Position numbers and translations under genes: made by a program
Notes under the pieces: generated by a model
Seen by the model: only the letters and a program-made list of their open reading frames with translations
The model's database searches: none
Told to the model about the DNA's origin: nothing
Shown: piece after piece, positions 8,045-14,752 of the stretch
How positions within the stretch are numbered: position 1 is the stretch's first letter
Layout of the letters: the number at the start of each line of letters is the position of its first letter
Assembly: GCA_903864375.1 (NCBI GenBank)
Contig: CAIPFS010000573.1
Location: 1 to 15,867, forward strand
Length of the DNA: 15,867 bases
Source of the DNA: an uncultured Verrucomicrobiota bacterium
GTDB taxonomy: Bacteria; Verrucomicrobiota; Verrucomicrobiia; Limisphaerales; UBA9464
Direction of reading: 5' to 3'

Positions 8045-9265
8045 GTGATTGAAACTGGCTCTCAACTCCGGGAACTCGCGGATCGCGTGGCCACCGCTCC
8101 CTGGGTCGGCATCGATACGGAAGCGGATAGTCTCCATTCCTATCCCGAAAAACTGTGCCTCTTGCAACTGGCCATTCCCGGCGAAGTCCAGTTGGTGGAC
8201 CCGTTGGCGGACCTGCATCTGGAACCGTTGTGGGAGGCATTTGACCGGCATGAGCTGATCCTTCACGCCGCGGATTACGATCTCCACCTCCTGTTCAACG
8301 GCCATAACTTTCGGCCCGCCCGAATCTTTGATACCATGTGGGCGGCCCGGCTCCTGGGGGAGCCCAAGTTCGGATTGAACGACGTCCTGACCCGTTACTT
8401 GGGGTTGCGATTGGAAAAAGGGTCGCAAAAGGCCGATTGGGGACGACGCCCACTGACCCCCAAGATGATCGATTACGCACTCAATGATGTCCGTTACCTC
8501 AATGAGCTGACGCAGTTGTTGCGCGAAAAACTCCTTTCCCTCGGGCGTCTCGACTGGCACCGGCAGGTCTGTGAACGATTGATTCGGGATTGTGCCGTTC
8601 CGGCCCGATCCGATCCCAACACCCTCTGGCGGGTGAAAGGCCATGAGCGTCTCAGCCCCACCGGTCTGGCCGTCCTGAGGGAGATTTGGCAATGGCGTGA
8701 AAAGGATGCACGGCGTACCAACCGTCCCCCGTTCTTTGTTCTGCGGCACGAGGCCCTGAGCGAGATGGCCGCGCAGGCGAGCGAAGAAGGACCCGACGCT
8801 GTTCGGATGCCCCATTTCCTCACGGCCCGCCGTCGGGAGGGAATCCGGGAGGCAATTGAGAAGGGGCTGGCCGTTCCGCCTGCTGAGCGCCCGCGTCCGA
8901 TTGTTGTTCGCAGCCGCCGGTTGTCGCGTCAGGAAATTGCCCTGGCCGATGAGTTGAAGGTCCGACGGGATCGTCGCGCTGCCGATTTGGGAATTGATCC
9001 CACCATCATTGCCTCACGGGGGACACTGTTTGCCCTCGCCCGCTCCGGGACTACGGAATGGGAGGAACTGATGCCGTGGCAGCGCGAATTGCTGGCGCCT
9101 TTGCCACCCGGAAGCCCGCCATCCTCCGACCGGGGAACGGACGAACTTCCCCTGGATCGTGGATTCGCTGGAGAAGATTTTCAGGAAGCACTTCTGTCGT
9201 CGGAGAGCCTGGTGCGCGACGACGAAGAGGGACCCTTGATGGACGAGACCGCCGCCAAATCTTGA
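8045..9265 (+). CDS. rnd: Ribonuclease D (3'-5' exoribonuclease with HRDC domain)
   Basis: This is a DEDD-family 3'-5' exoribonuclease, which in other bacteria trims the 3' ends of tRNA and other small RNAs. Taken from GTG 8045, the protein has 406 residues. Exo I is D24 and E26 (WVGIDTEADSL), Exo II has D79 in HAADYDLHLL, and Exo III is Y144 and D148 (YALNDVRYL). All four acidic residues are therefore present. An HRDC-type helical domain follows around 195-250 (RLSPTGLAVLREIWQWREKD), then a further helical region and an acidic tail. The frame is open back to 7526 inside livF, but that part is a shadow of livF. The GTG is the only good start just before the conserved core; a TTG near 8014 is possible. 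It may be co-transcribed with the liv genes, with no evident functional link. Confidence 0.9.
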   Translation: MIETGSQLRELADRVATAPWVGIDTEADSLHSYPEKLCLLQLAIPGEVQLVDPLADLHLEPLWEAFDRHELILHAADYDLHLLFNGHNFRPARIFDTMWAARLLGEPKFGLNDVLTRYLGLRLEKGSQKADWGRRPLTPKMIDYALNDVRYLNELTQLLREKLLSLGRLDWHRQVCERLIRDCAVPARSDPNTLWRVKGHERLSPTGLAVLREIWQWREKDARRTNRPPFFVLRHEALSEMAAQASEEGPDAVRMPHFLTARRREGIREAIEKGLAVPPAERPRPIVVRSRRLSRQEIALADELKVRRDRRAADLGIDPTIIASRGTLFALARSGTTEWEELMPWQRELLAPLPPGSPPSSDRGTDELPLDRGFAGEDFQEALLSSESLVRDDEEGPLMDETAAKS

Positions 9266-9307
9266 TTTGGAATCTGGCGGACGGTGTCTGGGGAGAGGGC
9301 CGTTGTT

Positions 9308-9332
9308 GGAGGGCGGTTGTCAGACCGCCTCC
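9308..9332. terminator. Possible bidirectional terminator hairpin
   Basis: The arms GGAGGGCGGT and ACCGCCTCC pair over nine base pairs with one bulged G, around a 6-base loop. The hairpin sits between two convergent genes, ribonuclease D and the Ala/Lys-rich protein. A proper T-tract is missing (only ACTTCTTCTTT follows on the plus strand), so the call rests mainly on position. A second short palindrome, CCAAATCTTGATTTGG at 9255-9270, spans the RNase D stop codon. Confidence 0.3.
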
Positions 9333-9335
9333 GGC

Positions 9336-9704
9336 TCACTTCTTCTTTGCCTTCGGCGCAGCCGGAGCCTTGGTCGCGGTCTTGGGTTCGCTCTTGGCGG
9401 CCGGTTCCGGTGCTCCAATGATCAGGTTGGTGGTGTCCACCGCAGGAGCCTTGGACTTGACGGCCTTCTTGACAGGGGCCTTCGGGGAAGCCTTGGCGAT
9501 CGCCGCAGCCTTTTTGGCCACTGGAGCCTTCACCACGGCCTTGGTGACGGGTTTTGTGACTGGCTTGGCGGCAGCGGGTGCCGGCTTCGCGACTTTGGCA
9601 GGAGCTGCTGCCTTTGGGGCGGGCTTGGCTGCTGCCTTGGTGGTGGGTTTGGCAGTGGGTTTGGCAGCGGGGGTTGCGGGGGCTTTGGTTTTGATTTTGG
9701 CCAT
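9336..9704 (-). CDS. Ala/Lys/Pro-rich basic protein, histone H1-like
   Basis: This encodes a 122-residue low-complexity, strongly basic protein made almost only of Ala, Lys, Pro, Thr and Val. It opens with MAKIKTKAPATPAAKP, contains irregular repeats of KPxxK and KAPxxK type, and ends in KAPAAPKAKKK. One less biased island, VDTTNLIIGAPEP, lies near the C-terminus. The composition resembles the C-terminal tail of histone H1 and bacterial H1-like or AlgP-like proteins, so binding to DNA or another polyanion is the natural guess; no fold or catalytic motif is visible. The ATG at 9704 is preferred to one at 9755 because the extra 17 residues are compositionally foreign. Open plus-strand frames across the same bases are Gly/Arg-rich or Ala/Gly-rich mirror images and were rejected. 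The 189-base gap to the next, divergent gene has an A+T-rich patch near 9796-9825 that may hold promoters. Confidence 0.7.
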   Translation of the reverse strand: MAKIKTKAPATPAAKPTAKPTTKAAAKPAPKAAAPAKVAKPAPAAAKPVTKPVTKAVVKAPVAKKAAAIAKASPKAPVKKAVKSKAPAVDTTNLIIGAPEPAAKSEPKTATKAPAAPKAKKK

Positions 9705-9893
9705 GATGTTTTTGACTGGTTGGGGAAGGCCGCACATCGGTCCGATGCCGGCCAAGTTTCTGTAACCATGCCGTAACTGACATGTCGCTTACCAGCATAA
9801 AAATTGTATTAATTCTTGATCTTTGACCCGGGACCCTGATTCCAGTTTCCGGCACCTGCATCCGGATACTTGCATCGAAGATTTCCCGGGCGT

Positions 9894-11234
9894 ATGAATC
9901 GTCGAATGAATTTTCCCGCTGAATACATTGAACGGGTCGTTGATCTCCTCGATCCGGGGACAAACCGCCTGACCGGCATGACGGTGGAGGAGGCCCGTGC
10001 CTGCGTTGGCTCCGGTCGGGCGGAGGAGGTGGCCCGCATTGATGGTTCCTTCGCCCTGCTGGCGCGTGATGGAAAAACCGTTCGCATGGCGAGGTCCCTG
10101 GACCGCCCCATGCGTTATTTTCTCGCGAAACGGGCCGCGGGCCCGGCGTTGATCGTGGCGGACCGTATCGACCGCATTCGGGAGCAACTGGTCCTGGAGG
10201 GGCTTCAGGATCAGTTTCATCCGAGCTACACCCGGATGGTTCCCGCCCATTATCTGGTGGAAATTCAATTGGTGGGATGCCCCGATCCCGATCCGGTCTA
10301 CACCCGCTATTTCACCCCGGAGCGGAATGCGCAGCCGTCGGATTTGGATACCATCGGACAGCGGTACATCGGTGCCCTGGCCTCTGAGATTGCCAAATAT
10401 CTGCAACAGATTCCGTCCTCCGAGCCGTTGGGCGTTGCCTTCAGCGGTGGGATCGATTCCGGAGCGGTGTTCCTGGTGACCTATCATGTCCTGCGCCAGT
10501 TGGGGATGAATCCAGCCCGTCTCAAGGCCTTCACGCTTGCGGTGGGGGACGGTCCGGACCTCCTCCAGGCGCGCGCCTTTCTGGAAACCCTCGGACTCGG
10601 GTTGTTCCACGAACCGATCCATGTCGAGGCCGGCGAGGTCGACGTCGCCGAGACCCTTCGGGTTTTGGAGGATTACAAGCCCCTCGATGTGGAATGCGGT
10701 GCCATGGGCCTCGCCCTGTGCCGGGCCATCCGCAGACGGTATCCCGACTGGACTCATCTGCTGGACGGCGATGGGGGTGATGAAAATCTTAAGGATTATC
10801 CCATTGAAGAAAATCCGGAACTCACCATTCGCAGTGTGGTGCACAATCTCATGCTCTATCACGAGGGATGGGGGGTGGGCCGAATCAAGCACAGCCTGAC
10901 GTACAGCGGCGGATTGAGCCGGGCCTATGTCCGAACCTATGCCCCGGCCCGCCATTACGGCTTCAGCGGCTTCAGTCCGTTCATGCGCCCCTCCGTGATG
11001 GCGGTCAGCGAGGGCATTCCCTTCATTGATCTCACCGATTATGATGTTTCCCGGTTGTATTCCCTCAAGGGGGAGGTGGTCCGCCGGGGAGTCCGGACCC
11101 TGACCGGTATGGAGATGCCGATCTTTGAGAAGCGCCGTTTTCAGCACGGCGCCATGCCCCGTCCCGATCTGCGCTTGAAGTTACCCCAGGATGAAGCGGC
11201 CTACCGTCGCCAGTTCCTGGCCCTGTATGCGTAG
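9894..11234 (+). CDS. Asparagine-synthetase-like protein with degenerate glutaminase domain
   Basis: The C-terminal half is an Asn_synthase (PP-loop ATP pyrophosphatase) domain. FSGGIDSGAVF places the SGGxDS loop at 184-189, and LLDGDGGDENLKDYP matches the acidic GDGxDE motif of the synthetase site. Such domains activate a carboxylate as an acyl-adenylate and transfer nitrogen to it. The N-terminal about 110 residues look like the second half of a class II glutamine amidotransferase domain (DGSFALLARDGK, then MARSLDRPMRYFLA). There is no N-terminal Cys nucleophile, so glutamine hydrolysis is not expected in this chain. It may use ammonia or a partner, or make a different amide or cyclic product, as the Cys-less beta-lactam synthetases do. 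The ATG at 9894 is chosen; TTG 9870 and ATG 9906 are alternatives. It has no operon partners in the window. The domain call is firm, the product unknown. Confidence 0.8.
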   Translation: MNRRMNFPAEYIERVVDLLDPGTNRLTGMTVEEARACVGSGRAEEVARIDGSFALLARDGKTVRMARSLDRPMRYFLAKRAAGPALIVADRIDRIREQLVLEGLQDQFHPSYTRMVPAHYLVEIQLVGCPDPDPVYTRYFTPERNAQPSDLDTIGQRYIGALASEIAKYLQQIPSSEPLGVAFSGGIDSGAVFLVTYHVLRQLGMNPARLKAFTLAVGDGPDLLQARAFLETLGLGLFHEPIHVEAGEVDVAETLRVLEDYKPLDVECGAMGLALCRAIRRRYPDWTHLLDGDGGDENLKDYPIEENPELTIRSVVHNLMLYHEGWGVGRIKHSLTYSGGLSRAYVRTYAPARHYGFSGFSPFMRPSVMAVSEGIPFIDLTDYDVSRLYSLKGEVVRRGVRTLTGMEMPIFEKRRFQHGAMPRPDLRLKLPQDEAAYRRQFLALYA

Positions 11235-11255
11235 GCTGGATTCGGATGAACTTTA

Positions 11256-11282
11256 GCGGAGCCCGGCGAATCGGTGCTCCGC
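11256..11282. terminator. Hairpin between convergent genes, likely bidirectional terminator
   Basis: GCGGAGC (11256-11262) pairs with GCTCCGC (11276-11282) over 7 base pairs. After one bulged T the stem continues with three more pairs (CCG/CGG) around a 6-base loop. It lies in the 64-base gap between the stop codons of the asparagine-synthetase-like gene and guaB. There is no long T-tract on either side, so it may need Rho or act only to protect 3' ends. Confidence 0.45.
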
Positions 11283-11298
11283 CCGCCGCTGGCCGGGA

Positions 11299-12018
11299 TT
11301 ATTTGGTGCTGGCCTTGATCTCCACCACGTCATGCGGCCCTGCCTCCCGCTGGCCGGCCGGGCTGACCCGGATGTAGCGGGCCCGGGCGCGCAGCGTGGC
11401 CAGATCCGGTGATCCCAGGTAACCCATGCCGGCCTGAATGCCGCCGATCAGCTGGTTGAGCACCAGGTCGATGGATCCAGAAACCTCCTTAAGGGCCTCC
11501 ACACCTTCGGCGGCGACCTTTCGGTTGGTGTCGCTGGACGAATGCCCATAGCGGGCCGCGGAACCGGCCTTCATGGCTGGAAGGCTTCCCATGCCCCGGT
11601 ATTGTTTATAGAGCTTTCCATTGATTTCCATGATCTGTCCGGGGGCCTCCGGGCAGCCGGCCAGAAGTCCGCCGCAGATCACCCCGTGACTCAGCGTCAG
11701 AGCCTTGACCACATCCCCCGATTTGGTGATGCCGCCATCCGCGAGAATGGTCACACCCAGATCCGCCGCCGCCCGTGAGGCCACGTAAAGGGCGGTCATT
11801 TGGGGAATTCCAACACCCGCCACCACCCGCGTGGTGCAGATGGACCCGGGGCCCTGGCCCACCTTGATCGAGTTGGCACCACACTGCGCCAGATATTCGA
11901 CAGCGGCGGCGCTGGTCACGTTTCCGGCAATGATCGGAAGTCGCGGAAAGGCCTCGCGAACGGCGCGCACGGTTTCACCGACCCCCCGGCTGTGGCCGTG
12001 CGCCGTCGAGATCGCCAC
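11299..12018 (-). CDS. guaB: IMP dehydrogenase, C-terminal part of frameshifted gene
   Basis: This is the second half of the IMP dehydrogenase barrel, in a different frame from the first half (see 11916-12869). The enzyme oxidises IMP to XMP with NAD+, the first committed step to GMP. Visible marks, numbered from the GTG at 12018, are STAHGHS, AGNVTSAAAV, and the catalytic loop VGQGPGSICTTR with the nucleophile C61. The phosphate-binding ILADGGITKSGD and YRGMGSLPAM follow, then the flap and GGIQAGMGYLGS. Barrel residues ALVDRGLDT, which belong just before this GTG, are also encoded in this frame back to about 12045. The GTG is therefore only the first formal start, not a natural N-terminus. 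Compared with typical GuaB the segment after ADGGI is somewhat divergent (LSHGVICGGLLAGC), but all active-site elements are present. Confidence 0.85.
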   Translation of the reverse strand: MAISTAHGHSRGVGETVRAVREAFPRLPIIAGNVTSAAAVEYLAQCGANSIKVGQGPGSICTTRVVAGVGIPQMTALYVASRAAADLGVTILADGGITKSGDVVKALTLSHGVICGGLLAGCPEAPGQIMEINGKLYKQYRGMGSLPAMKAGSAARYGHSSSDTNRKVAAEGVEALKEVSGSIDLVLNQLIGGIQAGMGYLGSPDLATLRARARYIRVSPAGQREAGPHDVVEIKASTK

Positions 12019-12869
12019 CGTGTCCAGACCGCGATCGACGAGGGCCCCGACATGGTGAGCATGCGTTCACGGTCGGGGCTTCCATCGGCCTTGCGATAGG
12101 TGGAAAGAGCCGCTCCGCAGAGCAGGCGGAACTGATGGTCCCGCGCCGGCTTGAGCTGCGCCGCCCGTTCCATCGTGATCCGTTCAATGTCGCTCAGCGT
12201 GAACAAGCCTCGTAGCTGATCCTGGTCGTCCACCACGAGCAGTTTGTGGATGCCCGGGTGATCCGTGAAAAATCGATCCGCCCGTGCAATGGGGTCGGCA
12301 CCCAGTTCGCGGACGTCCAGGGTGAAGACCTGGCTTCGGGGAGTCAGGGCCTCCCCCACCTTGCGTCGGGCATACCTCGGCTTCACCACATGCCCGGGAA
12401 GCAAACCCAACAGTTTTCCGGCACCGTCCACCACCGGGAAGGTTGAAAATGCAAACCGCTTCCGTTCCACCAAATCCACGATTTCGCCAATCTCCTGTTC
12501 CGGGTGAACCTTGATGGGCTCCTGGATCAGTCCATGGACGTGATTCTTGACCCGGCTGACTTCGGACAGTTGCTCCTTTTCTGTCAGGTTGTAGTGAATG
12601 AGTCCCAGTCCCCCGTTCAAGGCCATGGCAATGGCCATCCGGGATTCCGTGACGGTATCCATGTCCGCGGAAAGGACTGGAATCTGAAGGTCGAGTCCCT
12701 CGGCCAGGGTGGTCTGAAGCTGGGTGTCGCGAGGAAGGACCTCGGAGAACATCGTGGCGAGCGTGACGTCGTCGTACGTCAGGGCGACCGCATGATGTTT
12801 GAGGAAAAAAGCGTCGGCCGATTGGTAAAAGAGCTGGTCCAGTTCGGCTGGCGAGTAGGGAGCTGCCAT
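11916..12869 (-). CDS. guaB: IMP dehydrogenase, N-terminal part of frameshifted gene
   Basis: This is the first half of GuaB, with 275 authentic residues followed by about 42 out-of-frame ones. ALTYDDVTL and SADMDTVTESRMAIAMALNG (68-87) are the classic IMP dehydrogenase N-terminal signatures. Two CBS domains are inserted in the barrel at about 115-175 (QEPIKVHPEQEIGEIVDLV, FPVVDGAGKLLGLL) and 185-240 (HKLLVVDDQDQLRGLFTLSD); in this family they bind purine nucleotides and regulate activity. The match to the family stops after RERMLTMSG, at base 12045-12047, and resumes one frame over. Restoring one G gives a continuous protein of 523 residues, slightly longer than the usual 480-500. The start is the ATG at 12869, with no Shine-Dalgarno sequence. 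The gene lies about 160 bases downstream of yhbY on the same strand. Confidence 0.85.
   Translation of the reverse strand: MAAPYSPAELDQLFYQSADAFFLKHHAVALTYDDVTLATMFSEVLPRDTQLQTTLAEGLDLQIPVLSADMDTVTESRMAIAMALNGGLGLIHYNLTEKEQLSEVSRVKNHVHGLIQEPIKVHPEQEIGEIVDLVERKRFAFSTFPVVDGAGKLLGLLPGHVVKPRYARRKVGEALTPRSQVFTLDVRELGADPIARADRFFTDHPGIHKLLVVDDQDQLRGLFTLSDIERITMERAAQLKPARDHQFRLLCGAALSTYRKADGSPDRERMLTMSGPSSIAVWTRWRSRRRTATAGGSVKPCAPFARPFRDFRSLPET
12042..12048 (-). other. Frameshift site in guaB (GGGCCCC on + strand, GGGGCCC in coding sense)
   Basis: The coding strand reads ATG TCG GGG CCC TCG here, which leaves the IMP dehydrogenase frame. With one more G the reading becomes MSGALVDRGLDTVAISTAHG, which is the expected family sequence. 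The lesion is thus the loss of a single base in a short G/C homopolymer stretch. Either a sequencing or assembly error or a true mutation would look like this. Confidence 0.8.
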
Positions 12870-13027
12870 GCGGGAGGATCCGGAGCCTGCCGTCGTCTGG
12901 CAAGTGGGAATAATCCATCTGGCACCACCATCCGGCTCATCCGTCGGGGATGTGCGGGGTCAATTCACCGTCAACCCGGCGTCATGGCCGGTTCGCCGTT
13001 CTCCCCGTTCATCCGGGGCCGGCCTCG

Positions 13028-13387
13028 TCAGTCTTTCGTTACGGGAGCGGTGGGAGGCAGATGGAAAATCGCCACATGACCGATGACGGCCACGAGGTGG
13101 CATTTTGCCTCCAGGGCCAGCCGACCCGCCAGTGCGTGGCGCTCGTCTTTGAAATCGATGAATTTGACCTTGAGCAGCGAATGGTCGCGGAGCGCCTGGA
13201 TCAGCGAGGCCACGAATGCCGGCGTCAATCCGGCCTTGCCCAGCTTCAAAACCGGGTTGAGATGCTGGGCACGAGCCTTCAGATCGGCAATTTCGCGCCG
13301 GCTGAGCGGGGTGAGGGTCCCAGGTTCGGTCGCGGCAGCGGAAGCCTGTGGGGCCGTGGGGGTACCCGGGGAAGAGGATGAATTCAA
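13028..13387 (-). CDS. yhbY: YhbY / CRM-domain RNA-binding protein
   Basis: This is a small RNA-binding protein of the CRS1-YhbY (CRM) family; E. coli YhbY associates with pre-50S ribosomal particles. From about residue 28 the 119-residue protein reads LSRREIADLKARAQHLNPVL, then KLGKAGLTPAFVASLIQAL. GKAGLT is the family's GxxG-type RNA-binding loop. DHSLLKVKF and the closing VAVIGHVAIFHLPP strand fit the rest of the domain. A Ser/Pro/Ala/Thr-rich leader of about 27 residues precedes it. The only suitable start is TTG at 13387, whose bases overlap the TGA of rfaE2 (TTGA). Expression is therefore probably coupled to rfaE2. No convincing terminator follows; a GC-rich imperfect hairpin lies near 12986-13024. 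Confidence 0.88.
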   Translation of the reverse strand: MNSSSSPGTPTAPQASAAATEPGTLTPLSRREIADLKARAQHLNPVLKLGKAGLTPAFVASLIQALRDHSLLKVKFIDFKDERHALAGRLALEAKCHLVAVIGHVAIFHLPPTAPVTKD

Positions 13388-13869
13388 AGGCGTTGGATCT
13401 TGGAGATCAATCCGGTGGTCGATTTTCCCTCGACGAACTTGATGAAGGCAATCTTTCCGCCCCCGCCTTCCACCGCACGGCGTTCGTCCGGATTGATGGT
13501 TTCGAGGGTGTAATCCCCTCCCTTGACGTAGATGTCGGGTTGCGATTCGGCCAGAAACCGATCGGCGCGCACCTCAGGGAAAACGAGGACACCATCCACG
13601 CAATCGAGTGCTGCCAGCACCCGGGCTCGATCCTGTTCGGTATTGAGAGGACGCTCAGGCCCCTTCAATTGCCGGACGCTGGCATCGGCATTGACCCCGA
13701 TCAGCAGGGCGTCGCCCAACGAGCGGGCTTCCTCAAGGTAGTGAACGTGTCCGACATGAAGCAGGTCGAAGCAACCGTTGGTGACCACCAGTCGTTTTCC
13801 GGTCAGACGAAGCGACTCGCGCCAGGCGGAGAGCTGGGAAGGGGTCAGGAGTTTGTGAGTGGTCGACAT
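13384..13869 (-). CDS. rfaE2: D-glycero-beta-D-manno-heptose 1-phosphate adenylyltransferase
   Basis: This is a cytidylyltransferase-like enzyme that adds AMP to heptose 1-phosphate. It makes the ADP-heptose precursor of the LPS inner core, a step done by the C-terminal half of HldE in E. coli. The 161-residue form from ATG 13869 opens with LTPSQLSAWRESLRLTGKRL. It has the nucleotide-binding TNGCFDLLHVGHVHYLEEAR with the HxGH motif, GVNADASVRQLKGPERPLN, VKGGDYTLETINP and a final GKSTTGLISKIQRL. These fit the stand-alone RfaE2 form lacking the kinase domain; the kinase (RfaE1) is not in the window. The frame is open upstream to 13968, but the extra residues are not family-like. The stop overlaps the TTG start of yhbY. 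The gene supports a Gram-negative host with heptose-containing LPS. Confidence 0.92.
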   Translation of the reverse strand: MSTTHKLLTPSQLSAWRESLRLTGKRLVVTNGCFDLLHVGHVHYLEEARSLGDALLIGVNADASVRQLKGPERPLNTEQDRARVLAALDCVDGVLVFPEVRADRFLAESQPDIYVKGGDYTLETINPDERRAVEGGGGKIAFIKFVEGKSTTGLISKIQRL

Positions 13870-13904
13870 CCAAACCCCAACGGTGAACCGGGCAGGGCCG
13901 AATG

Positions 13905-13923
13905 CAAACCGAAATCCGGTTTG
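13905..13923. promoter_or_regulatory. Inverted repeat in divergent intergenic region
   Basis: CAAACCG and CGGTTTG form perfect 7-base arms around AAATC. The repeat lies in the 123-base region between the divergent rfaE2 and sulfur-carrier genes, about 35 bases from the rfaE2 start. Position and symmetry fit an operator. The core resembles the dyad at 1994-2017 (both contain CCGAAA and CCGG with A/T-rich outer arms). No T-tract follows, so a terminator is unlikely. Confidence 0.35.
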
Positions 13924-13992
13924 GAGTCCCGGAGGATTGCCGCTTGCATCGAACCACCTCTGCGCCAAACTTCCCCACCAACTTCACAGGTC

Positions 13993-14268
13993 ATGTCCGT
14001 CACCATCCAAATTCCCACCCCGCTTCGCAAGTTGACGTCCGATCAGGCATCGGTCGAGGTCGAGCCGGGGACCGTCAGCTCCGCCTTCACCCAATTGGAA
14101 TCCCGCTTTCCAGGAATTCAGGAGCGTCTTCTGGACGCCCACGGGCAGGTTCGTGGTTTCGTTCTGGTCTATGTCAACGATGAGGACATCCGCTTCCTGC
14201 AAAACAAGGAAACGCCCCTGAAGTCCGGCGATGTGGTCAATATCCAACCGGCGATTGCCGGAGGTTGA
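13993..14268 (+). CDS. CysO-like MoaD/ThiS family sulfur carrier protein
   Basis: This is a ubiquitin-like sulfur carrier. Such proteins are adenylated and thiocarboxylated at a C-terminal Gly-Gly and then hand sulfur to a biosynthetic enzyme. The 91-residue protein starts MSVTIQIPTPLRKLT, continues with GIQERLLDAHG and YVNDEDIRFLQ, and ends GDVVNIQPAIAGG with the required terminal GG. From memory, this is strikingly like mycobacterial CysO (IPT.LR, GI.ERL.D, YVNDED.RF, P.(V/I)AGG), which serves cysteine synthesis with CysM. It is less like molybdopterin MoaD. The frame is open back to 13348 but overlaps rfaE2 there, so the ATG at 13993 is used. Its neighbour is a NIL-domain protein 57 bases downstream. 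No adenylating enzyme, JAMM protease or CysM lies within the window. Confidence 0.88.
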   Translation: MSVTIQIPTPLRKLTSDQASVEVEPGTVSSAFTQLESRFPGIQERLLDAHGQVRGFVLVYVNDEDIRFLQNKETPLKSGDVVNIQPAIAGG

Positions 14269-14325
14269 CCGCCTGTTTATTGACCGACTCAAATCCGAGG
14301 CGACCCCACTGCCACCCCACCACCG

Positions 14326-14610
14326 ATGGCCACTCCCAAGAAGCCCGCCCGCGACCGGTTTGCTAAACCGCAGACCGCCCGACTCTGGTTGATGTACCCT
14401 CCAAAGCTCATCCAAAAGCCGGTGATTTGGGAGTTGACCCACAAATTTGAACTGATCACCAACGTCAGGCAGGCCAGTGTCACCGATGAAATCGGGATCG
14501 TCTGTCTCGAATTGGAAGGGGCACCTGAGGAAGTGCAAGCCGGAGTGAAATGGCTTAAGAAATTGGGCGTTAGCGTGGAACCGGTCGAGTTGAGCGCGAT
14601 GGAGTCCTAA
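14326..14610 (+). CDS. Stand-alone NIL-domain protein
   Basis: This 94-residue protein is essentially one NIL domain, the ferredoxin-like regulatory fold known from the C-terminus of the methionine importer ATPase MetN. After a basic leader (MATPKKPARDRFAK) come RLWLMYPPKLIQKPVIWELT, then NVRQASVTDEIGIVCLELEG and a final helix-strand EEVQAGVKWLKKLGVSVEPV. In MetN this fold senses methionine. Free-standing versions occur next to sulfur-carrier and homocysteine-forming genes, and the CysO-like gene just upstream fits that pattern. No catalytic residues are visible, so a sensing or binding role in sulfur amino-acid synthesis is the best inference. The stop is TAA, followed by 142 bases that hold the promoter of the next gene. 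Confidence 0.82.
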   Translation: MATPKKPARDRFAKPQTARLWLMYPPKLIQKPVIWELTHKFELITNVRQASVTDEIGIVCLELEGAPEEVQAGVKWLKKLGVSVEPVELSAMES

Positions 14611-14668
14611 GGTTTCTCCTCGTCCTGCTGAATTCATCACAAGAAATCGCGTTCTTTCCGGTCCCCGC

Positions 14669-14697
14669 TTGACCGCAGCAGGAACTCTGTCTATCAA
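14669..14697 (+). promoter_or_regulatory. Sigma70-like promoter for the HU-hisS operon
   Basis: A -35 box TTGACC (14669-14674, five of six consensus bases) and a -10 box TATCAA (14692-14697, four of six) are separated by the ideal 17 bases. Transcription would start near 14704, giving a leader of about 50 bases, A+T-rich at its beginning, before the ATG at 14753. Confidence 0.55.
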
Positions 14698-14752
14698 GAG
14701 ATTAAGTAGTTTTATTCGCAGCCCGCCCTGACCACGCCAACCCATCCGAATT

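Noticed and set aside
9058..9776. Long plus-strand open frames (9058-9765 and 9267-9776) opposite the Ala/Lys-rich gene
   Set aside because: They mirror the low-complexity minus-strand gene, give Gly/Arg- or Ala/Gly-rich products and overlap the end of ribonuclease D. Absence of stops is explained by the repetitive G+C-rich composition.
12042..12048. Programmed ribosomal frameshift in guaB
   Set aside because: GGGGCCC is not a canonical slippery site, and programmed shifting is not known for this enzyme; a single-base loss or sequence error is simpler.
12986..13024. Intrinsic terminator after yhbY
   Set aside because: The GGCCGG/CCGGCC outer arms and CCCCG/CGGGG inner arms are interrupted by mismatches and a long internal loop, with no T-tract.
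13348..13992. Upstream extension of the sulfur-carrier frame
   Set aside because: It runs antisense to rfaE2 and shows no ubiquitin-like sequence; the family N-terminus is at ATG 13993.
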